A stretch of DNA of 64,000 bases from contig JOGW01000003.1 in NCBI GenBank assembly GCA_000721375.1, positions 496,001 through 560,000 of the forward strand, given 5' to 3'. Of this stretch, positions 1-8,585 are shown piece by piece. Numbering within the stretch: position 1 is the stretch's first letter; every line of letters begins with the position of its first letter. Both the position numbers and the translations under genes were made by a program. This stretch comes from Streptomyces sp. NRRL B-3428 (GTDB lineage Bacteria > Actinomycetota > Actinomycetes > Streptomycetales > Streptomycetaceae). The notes under the pieces are model-generated. The model did no database searches. It was not told the origin of the DNA and worked only from the letters and a program-made list of their open reading frames with translations.

Positions 1-161
1 CCGGCGGACGGCGCGAGACCCCGCAGTTCGTCCGTCACCGCGAGCAGGGCCGCGAGGTGGCCGGCGAGCTGGAGCTCCAGCTCCTCCTCGCGCGTGCGGT
101 GCGGGAAATCGCCGTCGGGGCCCAGCGTATGGACGGATTTGGCGCGGATCGGCTCGTACAT
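1..161 (-). CDS. Hypothetical protein, N-terminal part only
   Basis: The reading frame starts with ATG at 161, preceded by a good GGAGG ribosome site at about 167-174, and runs off the window edge after 53 codons. The visible N-terminus begins MYEPIRAKSVHTL and continues with an acidic, leucine-rich helix (REEELELQLAGHLAALL). I do not recognise the family. It is transcribed away from the kinase operon and sits behind a Fur-like palindrome at 199-213, so metal- or peroxide-linked control is possible. The function cannot be inferred from this fragment. Confidence 0.6.
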   Translation of the reverse strand, partial: MYEPIRAKSVHTLGPDGDFPHRTREEELELQLAGHLAALLAVTDELRGLAPSA

Positions 162-198
162 GGCAGGGACCTCCAAGCTGGGATGAACACATCCTAGC

Positions 199-213
199 TT
201 AGATTCAGTCTAA
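199..213. promoter_or_regulatory. Fur-family-like 7-1-7 palindrome
   Basis: The 15-mer TTAGATTCAGTCTAA has arms TTAGATT and AGTCTAA, which are inverted apart from one base pair around a central C. This is the 7-1-7 layout of Fur/PerR/CatR-type operators. It lies 38 bases upstream of the ATG at 161, a suitable place for an operator of that minus-strand gene. Assignment to the family is by pattern only. Confidence 0.4.
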
Positions 214-259
214 AGTTGAGTTACCTCAAGAGCGGGGCCGGTCGCCGCGGGGACATGCC

Positions 260-1468
260 CTACGGTCCCGAGGCCGACACGGCCGCCACCACGATGATCA
301 CGGCGAGCAGCACGACAAGCAGCGCCCACACCAGCTTCCGGCTGTTCACGGCCACGACCGGGACGGGCTGCGCCGGAGCGGCAGGAGGCGCGGGCGGCTG
401 GACGCGCGGACGCTGCGGCGGAGCATTGAACAGGTCCTGCCCGGTGGCCGCCGCCCGCGCGCACCACGGACAGCCCATGAGGTGGGAGCCGTAGCTATGG
501 CGGGGGCGCGCCTGGCAGACCCGCACCCGGCCGCGTTCCTCGTCGAGCGCCCGCAGCCAGTCCTCGGCCCGGGGCCGTGCCTTCGGGTCGAGCACACCGG
601 GCCCGAAGGCACGGCGGGCGAGCGTGAGCAGTCCGGGCGGCAGAACGGTCGGGTCGATGATGCCGCGCGGGACGACGACTTTCTCCGGGCGTACGACATA
701 GGAGATGGACGCCGCGATGTTGTCCTTGACCGTCGAGTCCTCCTGGCTGTCGTGCGGGACACCCCCGAAGGGATGGTTGCCGACGGCGAGGAGCTGATAG
801 ACGAGGACGGAGAGCGCGAAGTCGTCGCTCTCGGCCGTGGCGGGGCCGCCCGCCTGGCGTTCGGGCGCCGAGTAGTCGGTGGTGTGCATCAGACACGCGA
901 AGGACTCGCGGGTCTGGCGGTCGGTGAAGGCGATGGAGTCGCAGTCGAGGAAGGTGACGAAGCCGTTCCTGTCCACGACGACGTTGCTGGACGAGAAGTC
1001 GCCGACGACCAGGCCCTCGTGGTGCATACGGGCAGTCATGAACGCCAGGTTCCAGGCGACCCCGAGCAGGAAGCGCCAGTCGGCGCGGTCGGGGAAGAGC
1101 CGCAGCCGCTGCGAGCGGGTGAACAGGCCCACCAGCTGGACGTGTTGGGGTTCACCGAAGCGCCGCATCGCATAGCCGAGGAAGGCGCCCTCGGGTGAGC
1201 GGGCGAGCGCGGTGGGCCAGGCGAGTTCGGGTGCCTGGTTGGAGTCGACGGGGCGGTCGCCCAGCGGGGACATCGCGAGCATGCGGGTCAGCCGGCGCTC
1301 CTGCTCGGCGCCCGGGCGTTCACGGTAGAGCTTCACCACGACGCCCGGATCGCCCTCGACCGGGAAGACGGAGGCCTCGCCGCCGCCCTTGAGCGGGTGC
1401 TCGGCGAGCGTGACGGGGTGGCCGTCGAGCAGAATGCGGCGGCCCGTACCGCCGCCCGCGGCGCTCAT
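260..1468 (-). CDS. Divergent protein kinase of a TerY-P-like triad, C-terminal membrane anchor
   Basis: A 402-residue protein kinase-fold protein. The N-lobe glycine loop is replaced by GGEASVFPV and the VVVKLY lysine is present. The catalytic loop reads VVGDFSSSNVV in place of HRDxxxxN, and LDCDS stands in for DFG. A Cys-containing stretch near residue 325-345 (VCQ...GCPWC) may bind zinc. A Pro/Ala linker and one C-terminal transmembrane helix (about 378-398) follow. It is last in the operon and overlaps the PP2C gene by 4 bases (ATGA). Known family context: a kinase, a PP2C and a vWA protein together form the TerY-P triad described near tellurite-resistance modules. Whether it phosphorylates is unknown because the motifs are atypical. 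Confidence 0.8.
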   Translation of the reverse strand: MSAAGGGTGRRILLDGHPVTLAEHPLKGGGEASVFPVEGDPGVVVKLYRERPGAEQERRLTRMLAMSPLGDRPVDSNQAPELAWPTALARSPEGAFLGYAMRRFGEPQHVQLVGLFTRSQRLRLFPDRADWRFLLGVAWNLAFMTARMHHEGLVVGDFSSSNVVVDRNGFVTFLDCDSIAFTDRQTRESFACLMHTTDYSAPERQAGGPATAESDDFALSVLVYQLLAVGNHPFGGVPHDSQEDSTVKDNIAASISYVVRPEKVVVPRGIIDPTVLPPGLLTLARRAFGPGVLDPKARPRAEDWLRALDEERGRVRVCQARPRHSYGSHLMGCPWCARAAATGQDLFNAPPQRPRVQPPAPPAAPAQPVPVVAVNSRKLVWALLVVLLAVIIVVAAVSASGP

Positions 1469-2265
1469 ACCCGTACCGCCCGGAGCAGTGTCTTGTCGTC
1501 CGCGTTGACCGCGGAGAGCCGGTCGGAGCGCAGCAGCTCGGCGAGTTCCGCCTCGTCCGCGTCCGGGTCCTTGGTCGGGGACTCGAGCGGGCCCAACACC
1601 GCGGCGAGGAAGGACGCGTTGGGCGTACGGGAGCGGGTGAGGGCCGCCTGCGTGAGGCCGTCGGTGGAGAGGACCACCGCGTCTATCCCGGGGTCGTCCA
1701 CACAGTCCGTACGCACCCAGCGGCCCGCGTGCCGTGAGGTGAGGAAGACCGTCTCGTTGCTGTACTCGCTGGCCGCATCGGCCTGCGGGAGCAGATGGAA
1801 CAGGGGCGCACCGTCCTCGTCGGTGCCGGCGCGGACGAAGACTAGACCGTCGCCGACGCTCAAGTGCCCGAGCCAGTCAGGGGTGATGACGACGACCGTG
1901 AGTGTGGTCGCGAAGTCCTCGGCGCGGTCGCCGGACTGCTCCACCGCCAACAGGAAGTCCCCGCACACCTCTTGGAACGCCGAGTGCAGCATCCCGTGCA
2001 CCTCGTCCCCCGCCCGCACCCCGCCCGCGGCCGCGATCCTGCCGAAGTGCTCGGTGGCGAGCCTGACCGCGAGCTGTGCGCCCTCCTGCGAACGCGGCCT
2101 GCTGCCCGCACCGTCCGCGACGGCGAGCACCAGGACGGGCCCGCCGTCTCCCCCGCTCCACACCGCGCTGTCCCAGGCGTCCTGGCAGGGGGTGCCGGTG
2201 CGCCGGTGCCGGTAGCCCTCGACGCTCACCCCGTGCGTACGCCACGATCCGCCCCGCGCGCCCAT
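1465..2265 (-). CDS. PP2C-family protein phosphatase
   Basis: A 266-residue cytoplasmic PP2C-like Ser/Thr phosphatase. Metal-binding motifs are recognisable in order: VADGAGS (about residue 50), SVGDG (about 130), STDGL (about 190) and a final DDKTLL near the C-terminus. It starts with ATG three bases after the vWA stop and overlaps the following kinase by ATGA, so translation is probably coupled. In TerY-P systems the phosphatase is thought to reverse or balance the partner kinase; here it lies between the vWA and kinase genes, consistent with that role. No signal peptide or membrane segment is visible. Confidence 0.85.
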   Translation of the reverse strand: MGARGGSWRTHGVSVEGYRHRRTGTPCQDAWDSAVWSGGDGGPVLVLAVADGAGSRPRSQEGAQLAVRLATEHFGRIAAAGGVRAGDEVHGMLHSAFQEVCGDFLLAVEQSGDRAEDFATTLTVVVITPDWLGHLSVGDGLVFVRAGTDEDGAPLFHLLPQADAASEYSNETVFLTSRHAGRWVRTDCVDDPGIDAVVLSTDGLTQAALTRSRTPNASFLAAVLGPLESPTKDPDADEAELAELLRSDRLSAVNADDKTLLRAVRV

Positions 2266-2268
2266 CGT

Positions 2269-3039
2269 TCAGGCTTCCCAGGCGGGACGCTGCGTACGGA
2301 ACTGGTGGAAGATCTTCTCGAAGGCCTCCTCGCCCTCGCCCTTCTGCTCGGCGGCCGCGCTGGCCGACATCATCTGCAGCAGCTCGCGGAACGGGAAGCC
2401 CGTCAACTGCGCGTTGTACGTGGGCGCGAAGGCGCGCAGGACCGCTTGCCCGCGCTCGGTTATCCCGCCGACCCCGATCGCGTACAACCGGAAGCGCCGT
2501 GCGCGCTGCTCCTCGGCGAGCACGGGCACGATGCGCTGCCAGGAGGTCGTGTAGTGACCGGTGCCGTCGGTGGGCAGACCGTCGGTGACCAGGCAGATCT
2601 GGGGGCGGTAGTACTGCAGGCCGAGCTTGCGCAGCTCGGTCTTGCGGGCGGCCACTATGTGCATGGCGAGCTCGACGGCCTCGGTCATCAGCGTCACGCC
2701 GTTGGCCGCGAGCGTCGGCGGCGTGAAGGCGTGCGCGGGGACGAACGGGCTGAGGTTCATGCCGGGATACAGCGGCTCGGCGCCACGGTAGGCGGTCACG
2801 GACTGATCCCCGAAGGTGATGACGGCGACCTCGACGCTGTAGCTGAGGCTGACGTCGTCGTGCAGTTCGCGGGTCCACTCCCGCAGCGCCTCGTTCAGCG
2901 CCTGGATCGGACGGCCTTCCATGGAACGGGAGTTGTCGAGACACAGCACGAGCGGCAGCCGCTGGGCGTTGTTGTCCAGCTCGAAGTCGAAGTCCGCGTA
3001 CTGCGGGGCGGCGGTGGGCGGCGGCGGTTCATTCATCAT
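2269..3039 (-). CDS. TerY-like von Willebrand factor A domain protein
   Basis: A 256-residue single vWA domain protein. The MIDAS motif DxSxS appears as DNSRSM near residue 30, and the later Thr/Asp positions as NGVTLM and LVTDGLPTDG. A charged helical tail (EQKGEGEEAFEKIF) follows. The start is the first of two adjacent ATG codons, behind AGGAGACAG. It overlaps the end of the membrane-protein gene by 11 bases and is followed within 3 bases by the PP2C gene. vWA proteins of this type are metal-dependent scaffolds; here it probably links the phosphatase and kinases. Confidence 0.85.
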   Translation of the reverse strand: MMNEPPPPTAAPQYADFDFELDNNAQRLPLVLCLDNSRSMEGRPIQALNEALREWTRELHDDVSLSYSVEVAVITFGDQSVTAYRGAEPLYPGMNLSPFVPAHAFTPPTLAANGVTLMTEAVELAMHIVAARKTELRKLGLQYYRPQICLVTDGLPTDGTGHYTTSWQRIVPVLAEEQRARRFRLYAIGVGGITERGQAVLRAFAPTYNAQLTGFPFRELLQMMSASAAAEQKGEGEEAFEKIFHQFRTQRPAWEA

Positions 3040-4120
3040 GGCTGTCTCCTGTGTGCTGCGGGGTCCTCGCGGGAGGCAGAGCTAGCAGGTGGGGTGCTTG
3101 AGGTGCGTCGTCGTCCTTCGCCGCGTCGGGCGGTTGCGACACGTCCCGTACGTCGACGAAGGCGCCCACCTCGGGAGCCGCGGACACGGATCCCGTCCAG
3201 CGGGCGCGGTAGAGGCAGCGGTCGACCTCCACGTAACCCTCCGGGTGCAGGGTGCTGCGCACCAGGGCCCTGGGGCGCGGAGGCGCGGAGGGTACGTCGA
3301 GGTAGGACGGCTCCGTCGGAGGGTGGTCGTCGGCGTACGGCTCCGTCGCAGGACGGTCGTCGGCGTACGGCTTCGGGGGCGGCCTGTGCCGCACCGGCCG
3401 CAACGCCACGGTCCGCGTGGACTCGGCCCGGTGGCGCGGGGCGGCGGTGCGCTGTGGCGCGGGGCCGCCGGCGAGGTGGCCGTCCGCGTAGGCGGGGCGG
3501 CGGACCGCCTTCACCAGCACCGCGCTCAGGGCGAGCAGCCCGCCGAGGAGGCCGAGCAGCACCCAGAGCAGGGTGTTGTCGCTTTCGTCGGTGCCGAGCG
3601 GTCCGGCGAGTTCCGCGCGAATCAGGTCGGCGCCCTTCTGCTCGCGCACCAGGGTCTTGCACAGCGCCTGACCGGTCTTGCTTTCGCACAGCCCGGCCGC
3701 CCGCGCCGCGTCGAGATCGGTGCGGTCGAGCGCTGTGATGGTGCTGTCCGGTGCGACCTTGCGCTCGGCGGCGAGCAGCAGCAGGATGCTGCCGCCGCGA
3801 CCGGTCACCTGCGCGGCCGGGAGCTCGACGACCAGCTGGTCGGACATCGCCTTGCGATGCCCTGCGATCCCCAACTCGGCCGCGGGCCGGTCCAGTCGTA
3901 CGGGCCAGCCGACCGCCATCGCATGCGTCCCCGGCTCCTCGGCCAGATGCCCCGAGACGCATTTGAGGCGGATGGTCAGCGCGCCGTAGCAGTCCATCCC
4001 ATCGGCCGCGGCGGGCGGGGGCGCGAGCAGCCCCAGGGCCAGCGCGCATCCCCATGCGGCCGTCCCGACGCCCAGGACCTTCCTCCTCGAAACGGGCCCC
4101 AGCAGTCTTCCGCGCTCCAC
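3029..4120 (-). CDS. Tat-signal, single-pass membrane protein of the kinase operon
   Basis: A 363-residue protein from GTG at 4120. The N-terminus carries a twin-arginine-like signal (SRRKVLGVGTAAWGC, then a hydrophobic core ending near AAADG). An extracytoplasmic region of about 150 residues with several cysteines follows, then one transmembrane helix (WVLLGLLGGLLALSAVLV, about 183-200). The long cytoplasmic tail is Pro/Arg-rich and contains short YADD-TEP repeats. I do not recognise a domain. The topology, outside sensor plus inside tail, and its place between kinase and vWA genes suggest it brings an envelope signal to the cytoplasmic partners. That role is inference. Confidence 0.7.
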   Translation of the reverse strand: MERGRLLGPVSRRKVLGVGTAAWGCALALGLLAPPPAAADGMDCYGALTIRLKCVSGHLAEEPGTHAMAVGWPVRLDRPAAELGIAGHRKAMSDQLVVELPAAQVTGRGGSILLLLAAERKVAPDSTITALDRTDLDAARAAGLCESKTGQALCKTLVREQKGADLIRAELAGPLGTDESDNTLLWVLLGLLGGLLALSAVLVKAVRRPAYADGHLAGGPAPQRTAAPRHRAESTRTVALRPVRHRPPPKPYADDRPATEPYADDHPPTEPSYLDVPSAPPRPRALVRSTLHPEGYVEVDRCLYRARWTGSVSAAPEVGAFVDVRDVSQPPDAAKDDDAPQAPHLLALPPARTPQHTGDSHDE

Positions 4121-4196
4121 CGCACACCCCCCGAACCGCCATGGCCTCGTTCTGCGACGCGGCCTCGTATGTCAACTCGCCGAACGTCAACTCGCC

Positions 4197-4655
4197 TCAG
4201 AGCCGGAACACTTCATGACACCTCGTGAACATCTGCCGCGCCTGTTCCGCCCAGTCGTCCGCCATCGCCCCGAAGTCCCGCGGTGTCATCCGGCAGGCGA
4301 GCGGCAGCTGGCAGACCCCGGCGATACAGGGATCGGGGCCACGCACGTCCCAGACGGAGAGCATGGGGAAGAGCTGTTCGGTGTTCCACGCGTTGGCCGC
4401 GGCGGCCGCCACCGCCAGCTGGTCGCCGCGCAGCCTGCGCCCGTCCGTCATGAAGACGACGAGCAGCCGACGGGTCGTGGTGAAGCGCAGGGTCAGTGTG
4501 CGTCCCGTGGCGGGCAGATCGAGGTCGAGGCTCAGTGCGTGCTCGTCGGCCGAGACCCCCGCGCCGAGCTTCTTGCTCCAGCCGCCGATCAACTCCCGCC
4601 AATGAGCCCCGACTTCCAGCTCCCGCCCGGACTCAACGCGCACTCGTGGCTCCAT
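4197..4655 (-). CDS. YbjN-like small protein
   Basis: A 152-residue soluble protein whose start lies inside the end of the upstream kinase gene (23-base overlap). The sequence has an alpha/beta YbjN-like look: an N-terminal strand-rich half, then AAANAWNTEQLFP and VCQLPLACRMTPRDFG, resembling type III chaperone-like YbjN proteins common in actinobacteria. No catalytic motif is seen. The tight coupling to a Ser/Thr kinase suggests a partner or substrate in the same signalling pathway. The family assignment is by eye and moderate; function is unknown. Confidence 0.6.
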   Translation of the reverse strand: MEPRVRVESGRELEVGAHWRELIGGWSKKLGAGVSADEHALSLDLDLPATGRTLTLRFTTTRRLLVVFMTDGRRLRGDQLAVAAAAANAWNTEQLFPMLSVWDVRGPDPCIAGVCQLPLACRMTPRDFGAMADDWAEQARQMFTRCHEVFRL

Positions 4656-5634
4656 GGCTCACCGCCCCCGCCACCATCGCGTCGGTGAGACCGGCGTCGA
4701 GCAGGGCCTGGGCGTGCAACTGCAGACAGGACGCCACGGAGGCCACGGGCGCCTTGGAATCCTCGCCGTGCCTGCCCTCCAGATCGAGCTCGCGCGAACG
4801 GATACCGGCGGCCACCGAGGGCGGCGGCCAGGGCAGCGCGCCCTCGTCGGGCGCGAGCAGTTCGAGCAGCGGGGCGAGCGCGGGGCGGCCGGCCGGGTCC
4901 TTGGACAGACAGGGAAGCAGCAGTCTGCGCAACTCCTCCGGTGCACCGTCGAGATCGGGCGGCTGCGTCTGCACGCGGTACGCCACCTGGTCCCCCGAAC
5001 CGAAAGGCGAGCGACCGGTGGCCGCGAACGCGAGGACGCCGCCGAGCGCGAAGACATCGGTGGACGGGCCCACGCTGTCTCCGGAGAGCTGCTCGGGCGC
5101 CATGAACGGCGGGGTGCCCATGACGACGCCGGCCATCGTGATGCTGCTCGATCCGGCAAGGCGGGAGATCCCGAAGTCGATGACGCGCGGGCCGTCGGCG
5201 GCGAGCAGCACATTGGACGGCTTGAGGTCGCGGTGCACGATGCCGGCGGCGTGGATGGCCATGAGCGCCTCGACCAGACCGGCGCCGAGCCGGCGCAGAT
5301 ACGGCTCGGTGAGCGGGCCCCCGGAGCGTACGGCCTCACTGAGGGAGGGACCCGGTACGTACACCGTGGCGAGCCAGGGCAGATCCGCGTCGGGGTCGGC
5401 GTCGACCACGGCCGCGGTGTAGGCGCCGCTGACGGCGCCCGCGGCGGCGACCTCGCGTGCGAAGCGCATACGGAAGGCGCGGTCCGCGACGAGTTCGGGG
5501 CGTACGACCTTGACCGCGACGGGCCGTCCCGCGCGGGAGCGGGCGAGATAGACCCAGCCCATACCGCCGGAACCGAGGCGGCCCACGATGCGATAGCCAC
5601 CGACCCTCAGAGGGTCACTGACCGGTGTCCTCAT
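4633..5634 (-). CDS. Ser/Thr protein kinase, PknB-like catalytic domain without PASTA domains
   Basis: A 333-residue active-type Hanks kinase. The glycine loop GSGGMGWVY, AVKVVRP lysine, HRDLKPSNVLL catalytic loop, DFGIS and the APEQL motif are all present in residues 1-275. The C-terminal 60 residues carry no transmembrane helix, so unlike PknB it appears cytoplasmic, perhaps tethered through operon partners. It is the first gene of the six-gene minus-strand operon and lies behind the pckG terminator. No clear Shine-Dalgarno sequence precedes the ATG at 5634, so a leaderless transcript is possible. Its kinase activity is highly likely; its substrate is not indicated. Confidence 0.9.
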   Translation of the reverse strand: MRTPVSDPLRVGGYRIVGRLGSGGMGWVYLARSRAGRPVAVKVVRPELVADRAFRMRFAREVAAAGAVSGAYTAAVVDADPDADLPWLATVYVPGPSLSEAVRSGGPLTEPYLRRLGAGLVEALMAIHAAGIVHRDLKPSNVLLAADGPRVIDFGISRLAGSSSITMAGVVMGTPPFMAPEQLSGDSVGPSTDVFALGGVLAFAATGRSPFGSGDQVAYRVQTQPPDLDGAPEELRRLLLPCLSKDPAGRPALAPLLELLAPDEGALPWPPPSVAAGIRSRELDLEGRHGEDSKAPVASVASCLQLHAQALLDAGLTDAMVAGAVSHGATSAR

Positions 5635-5713
5635 GGAAGGAGTGTGCCCGGATTTCCCCGCCGATGAAGGTAGTGCGCACAGATTGTCACGTACGAAAAA
5701 TCCACCAATAGCC

Positions 5714-5747
5714 GTGCCCCCGAAGCCAGTTGGGGCTCCGGGGGCAC
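5714..5747 (-). terminator. Hairpin terminator after pckG
   Basis: GTGCCCCCG at 5714-5722 pairs with CGGGGGCAC at 5739-5747, extended inwards by AGCC/GGCT. It lies just past the pckG stop and before the kinase operon on the same strand, so it probably separates the two transcripts. Confidence 0.75.
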
Positions 5748-5773
5748 GAGGCTACGGATGGTGCTCGTGGTGC

Positions 5774-7606
5774 CTAGCCGAGGCGCTGCACCAGCGCCCG
5801 GTACTCGTCCCACAGCTCCTTGGGCGTGTGGTCGCCGAAGGTGTTGAGGTGCTCGGGGACCAGGGCGGCCTCCTCGCGCCAGATCTCCTTGTCGACCGTG
5901 AGCAGGAACTCGAGGTCGGCGGCGGGCAGTTCGAGACCGTCGGTGTCGATGGAGTCGACCGTCGGCAGGATGCCGATGGGGGTCTCGACGCCCTCGGCCT
6001 TGCCGTCGAGGCGGTCCACGATCCACTTCAGGACGCGGGAGTTCTCGCCGAAGCCGGGCCACACGAACTTGCCCGCCTCGTTCTTGCGGAACCAGTTCAC
6101 GTAGTAGATCTTCGGGAGCTTGCTCTGGTCCTTGTCGGCGCCGACCTTGACCCAGTGGTTCATGTAGTCGCCCATGTTGTAGCCGCAGAACGGCAGCATG
6201 GCGAACGGGTCGCGGCGCAGCTCGCCGACCTTGCCCTCGGCGGCGGCGGTCTTCTCGGAGGCGACGTTCGCGCCGAGGAAGACACCGTGGTTCCAGTCGA
6301 AGGACTCGGTGACCAGCGGGACGGCGCTCGCGCGGCGGCCGCCGAAGAGGATCGCCGAGATCGGCACGCCCTTGGGGTCCTCCCACTCGGGCGCGATGAT
6401 CGGGCACTGCGAGGCGGGGACGGTGAAGCGGGCGTTCGGGTGCGCGGCCGGGACGCCCGACTCGGGGGTCCAGTCGTTGCCCTTCCAGTCGGTGAGGTGC
6501 GCCGGAGTCTCCTCCGTCATCCCCTCCCACCAGATGTCGTTGTCGTCGGTGAGCGCGACGTTGGTGAAGACCGAGTTGCCCCAGAGGGTCTTCATGGCGT
6601 TGGCGTTGGTGTGCTCGCCCGTGCCCGGGGCGACACCGAAGAAGCCGGCCTCGGGGTTGATCGCGTACAGACGGCCGTCCTCGCCGAAGCGCATCCAGGC
6701 GATGTCGTCGCCGATGGTCTCCACGGTCCAGCCGGAGATCGTGGGCTCCAGCATCGCGAGGTTGGTCTTGCCGCACGCGGACGGGAACGCGGCCGCCACG
6801 TACTTCGACTCACCCTGCGGCGGCGTGAGCTTGAGGATCAGCATGTGCTCGGCCAGCCAGCCCTCGTCGCGCGCCATCACGGAGGCGATGCGCAGGGCGT
6901 AGCACTTCTTGCCGAGCAGCGCGTTGCCGCCGTAGCCCGAGCCGTAGGACCAGATCTCGCGGGACTCCGGGAAGTGCGAGATGTACTTGGTGGTGTTGCA
7001 GGGCCAGGCGACGTCCGCCTCACCCTCCTGGAGCGGGGCGCCCAGCGTGTGCACGGCCTTCACGAAGAAGCCGTCGGTGCCGAGCTCGTCCAGGACGGCC
7101 TGTCCCATGCGGGTCATGGTGCGCATGGAGACCGCGACGTAGGCGGAGTCGGTGATCTCGACGCCGATCGCGGAGAGCTCGGAGCCGAGCGGGCCCATGC
7201 AGAACGGGACGACGTACATGGTCCGGCCGCGCATCGAGCCGCGGAAGATGCCTTCCTGCCCGTCCTTGCCCTGGAAGATCTCCCGCATCTCGGCGGGGGC
7301 CTTCCAGTGGTTGGTGGGACCGGCGTCCTCTTCGTTCTCGGAGCAGATGTACGTACGGTCCTCGACGCGGGCGACGTCGGTGGGGTCGGAAGCCGCGTAG
7401 TAGGAGTTCGGGCGCTTGATCGGGTCGAGCTTCTTGAACGTGCCCTTGGCGACGAGCTCCTCCGCGAGGCGCTCGTACTCGGCCTCGGATCCGTCGCACC
7501 AGACGACCCTGTCCGGCTGTGTGAGAGCTGCGATCTCGTCCACCCAGGCAATCAGCTCCTGGTGGTTGGTGGGGGCCGTGCTGGGAGCCGCGATGTCGCG
7601 CGCCAC
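5774..7606 (-). CDS. pckG: Phosphoenolpyruvate carboxykinase (GTP)
   Basis: Converts oxaloacetate and GTP to phosphoenolpyruvate, GDP and CO2, the first committed step of gluconeogenesis. The 610-residue protein matches the usual length of the GTP-type enzyme. The P-loop-like kinase-1 region with the reactive cysteine ([13 protein letters not shown]), [11 protein letters not shown] and [12 protein letters not shown] are clearly present. I chose the GTG at 7606 ([10 protein letters not shown]) because AGGAGC lies just upstream and close Streptomyces homologues begin here; the longer in-frame extension to 7687 lacks support. It is monocistronic, with its own terminator and a 213-base region shared with the divergent haemolysin III-like gene. 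Confidence 0.97.
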   Translation of the reverse strand: MARDIAAPSTAPTNHQELIAWVDEIAALTQPDRVVWCDGSEAEYERLAEELVAKGTFKKLDPIKRPNSYYAASDPTDVARVEDRTYICSENEEDAGPTNHWKAPAEMREIFQGKDGQEGIFRGSMRGRTMYVVPFCMGPLGSELSAIGVEITDSAYVAVSMRTMTRMGQAVLDELGTDGFFVKAVHTLGAPLQEGEADVAWPCNTTKYISHFPESREIWSYGSGYGGNALLGKKCYALRIASVMARDEGWLAEHMLILKLTPPQGESKYVAAAFPSACGKTNLAMLEPTISGWTVETIGDDIAWMRFGEDGRLYAINPEAGFFGVAPGTGEHTNANAMKTLWGNSVFTNVALTDDNDIWWEGMTEETPAHLTDWKGNDWTPESGVPAAHPNARFTVPASQCPIIAPEWEDPKGVPISAILFGGRRASAVPLVTESFDWNHGVFLGANVASEKTAAAEGKVGELRRDPFAMLPFCGYNMGDYMNHWVKVGADKDQSKLPKIYYVNWFRKNEAGKFVWPGFGENSRVLKWIVDRLDGKAEGVETPIGILPTVDSIDTDGLELPAADLEFLLTVDKEIWREEAALVPEHLNTFGDHTPKELWDEYRALVQRLG

Positions 7607-7819
7607 GATCGCTCCTAAATGAGGGTTGTGTGGAATTGGGGCCCCGTGGGGGCTGCGACCCGGATACCGCGCCCTGGAAAAGAACACAGCCGCTCATCCG
7701 GTGCCGACCTCACTCATTTGATCATCGGGGGATTTCGCCCATCTGTCCAGAGGGCCTCACACGTGAGCGTCCCCACATCGGGACACGGAACTTACGGAGC
7801 CGTAGGTACGATTCCTCCT

Positions 7820-8524
7820 ATGCCGTCTCCCGCCCCTGAGGCCACCGCATCCGCCGCGGCGGGTCCTGTCGAGATCGATCTGCCCGACCCCGTCAAGCCG
7901 AAGCTGCGGGGCTGGCTGCACGCCGGCATGTTCCCGGCCGTGCTGATCTCGGGGCTCGCGCTGATCGTCTTCACCGACTCGACCCGCGCCCGGGTCGCCA
8001 CCGGGATCTTCGTGCTCACAGCCTGTCTGCTCTTCGGAACCAGCGGGCTCTACCACCGGGGCACCTGGGGACCGCGCGGCGAGGCCATCCTGCGCCGGCT
8101 CGACCACGCGAACATCTTCTTGATCATCGCGGGCACGTATACCCCGCTCGCGCTGCTGCTCCTCCCCGGTTCCACCGCACGACCGCTGCTCTGGGCCATC
8201 TGGGCCGCAGCGGTCGCGGGCATCGCGTTCCGGGTGTTCTGGGTCGGCGCCCCGCGCTGGCTCTACACCCCGTGCTACATCGCGATGGGCTGGGCGGCGG
8301 TCTTCTTCCTGCCGGACTTCATGCGCACCGGCGGGATCGCCGTGCTCGTCTGCGTGGTCGTCGGCGGCCTCCTCTATACGGCGGGCGGCGTGATCTACGG
8401 CCTCAAGAAGCCCGACCCGTCACCGCGCTGGTTCGGCTTCCACGAGGTGTTCCACTCGCTGACGCTGGCGGCGTTCGTCGTGCATTACGTGGGGATCTCG
8501 CTGGTGGCTTACCAGCACGCCTGA
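7820..8524 (+). CDS. trhA: Haemolysin III / TrhA family membrane protein (PAQR superfamily)
   Basis: A 234-residue protein with about seven transmembrane helices. Family landmarks are SGLYHRGTWG after helix 2, LDHANIFLIIAGTYTP in helix 3, and the C-terminal FHEVFHSLTL...HYVG, giving the conserved His/Asp set of this family. It starts at the ATG at 7820, preceded by CTCCT-rich sequence rather than a strong ribosome site; the frame is open further upstream but the extra residues are not protein-like. The family is annotated as haemolysin III but is better viewed as membrane-homeostasis proteins. It is divergent from pckG and 61 bases upstream of the Mut7-C gene. Confidence 0.9.
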   Translation: MPSPAPEATASAAAGPVEIDLPDPVKPKLRGWLHAGMFPAVLISGLALIVFTDSTRARVATGIFVLTACLLFGTSGLYHRGTWGPRGEAILRRLDHANIFLIIAGTYTPLALLLLPGSTARPLLWAIWAAAVAGIAFRVFWVGAPRWLYTPCYIAMGWAAVFFLPDFMRTGGIAVLVCVVVGGLLYTAGGVIYGLKKPDPSPRWFGFHEVFHSLTLAAFVVHYVGISLVAYQHA

Positions 8525-8585
8525 GTCACGCACGCGGCTGTGAATCCGGTCGAAACCGGCCCTGCGCGCCGCATACGCTCAGCGC

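Noticed and set aside
7607..7687. 27-residue N-terminal extension of PEP carboxykinase
   Set aside because: Not protein-like for the family and bypasses the good ribosome site before GTG 7606.
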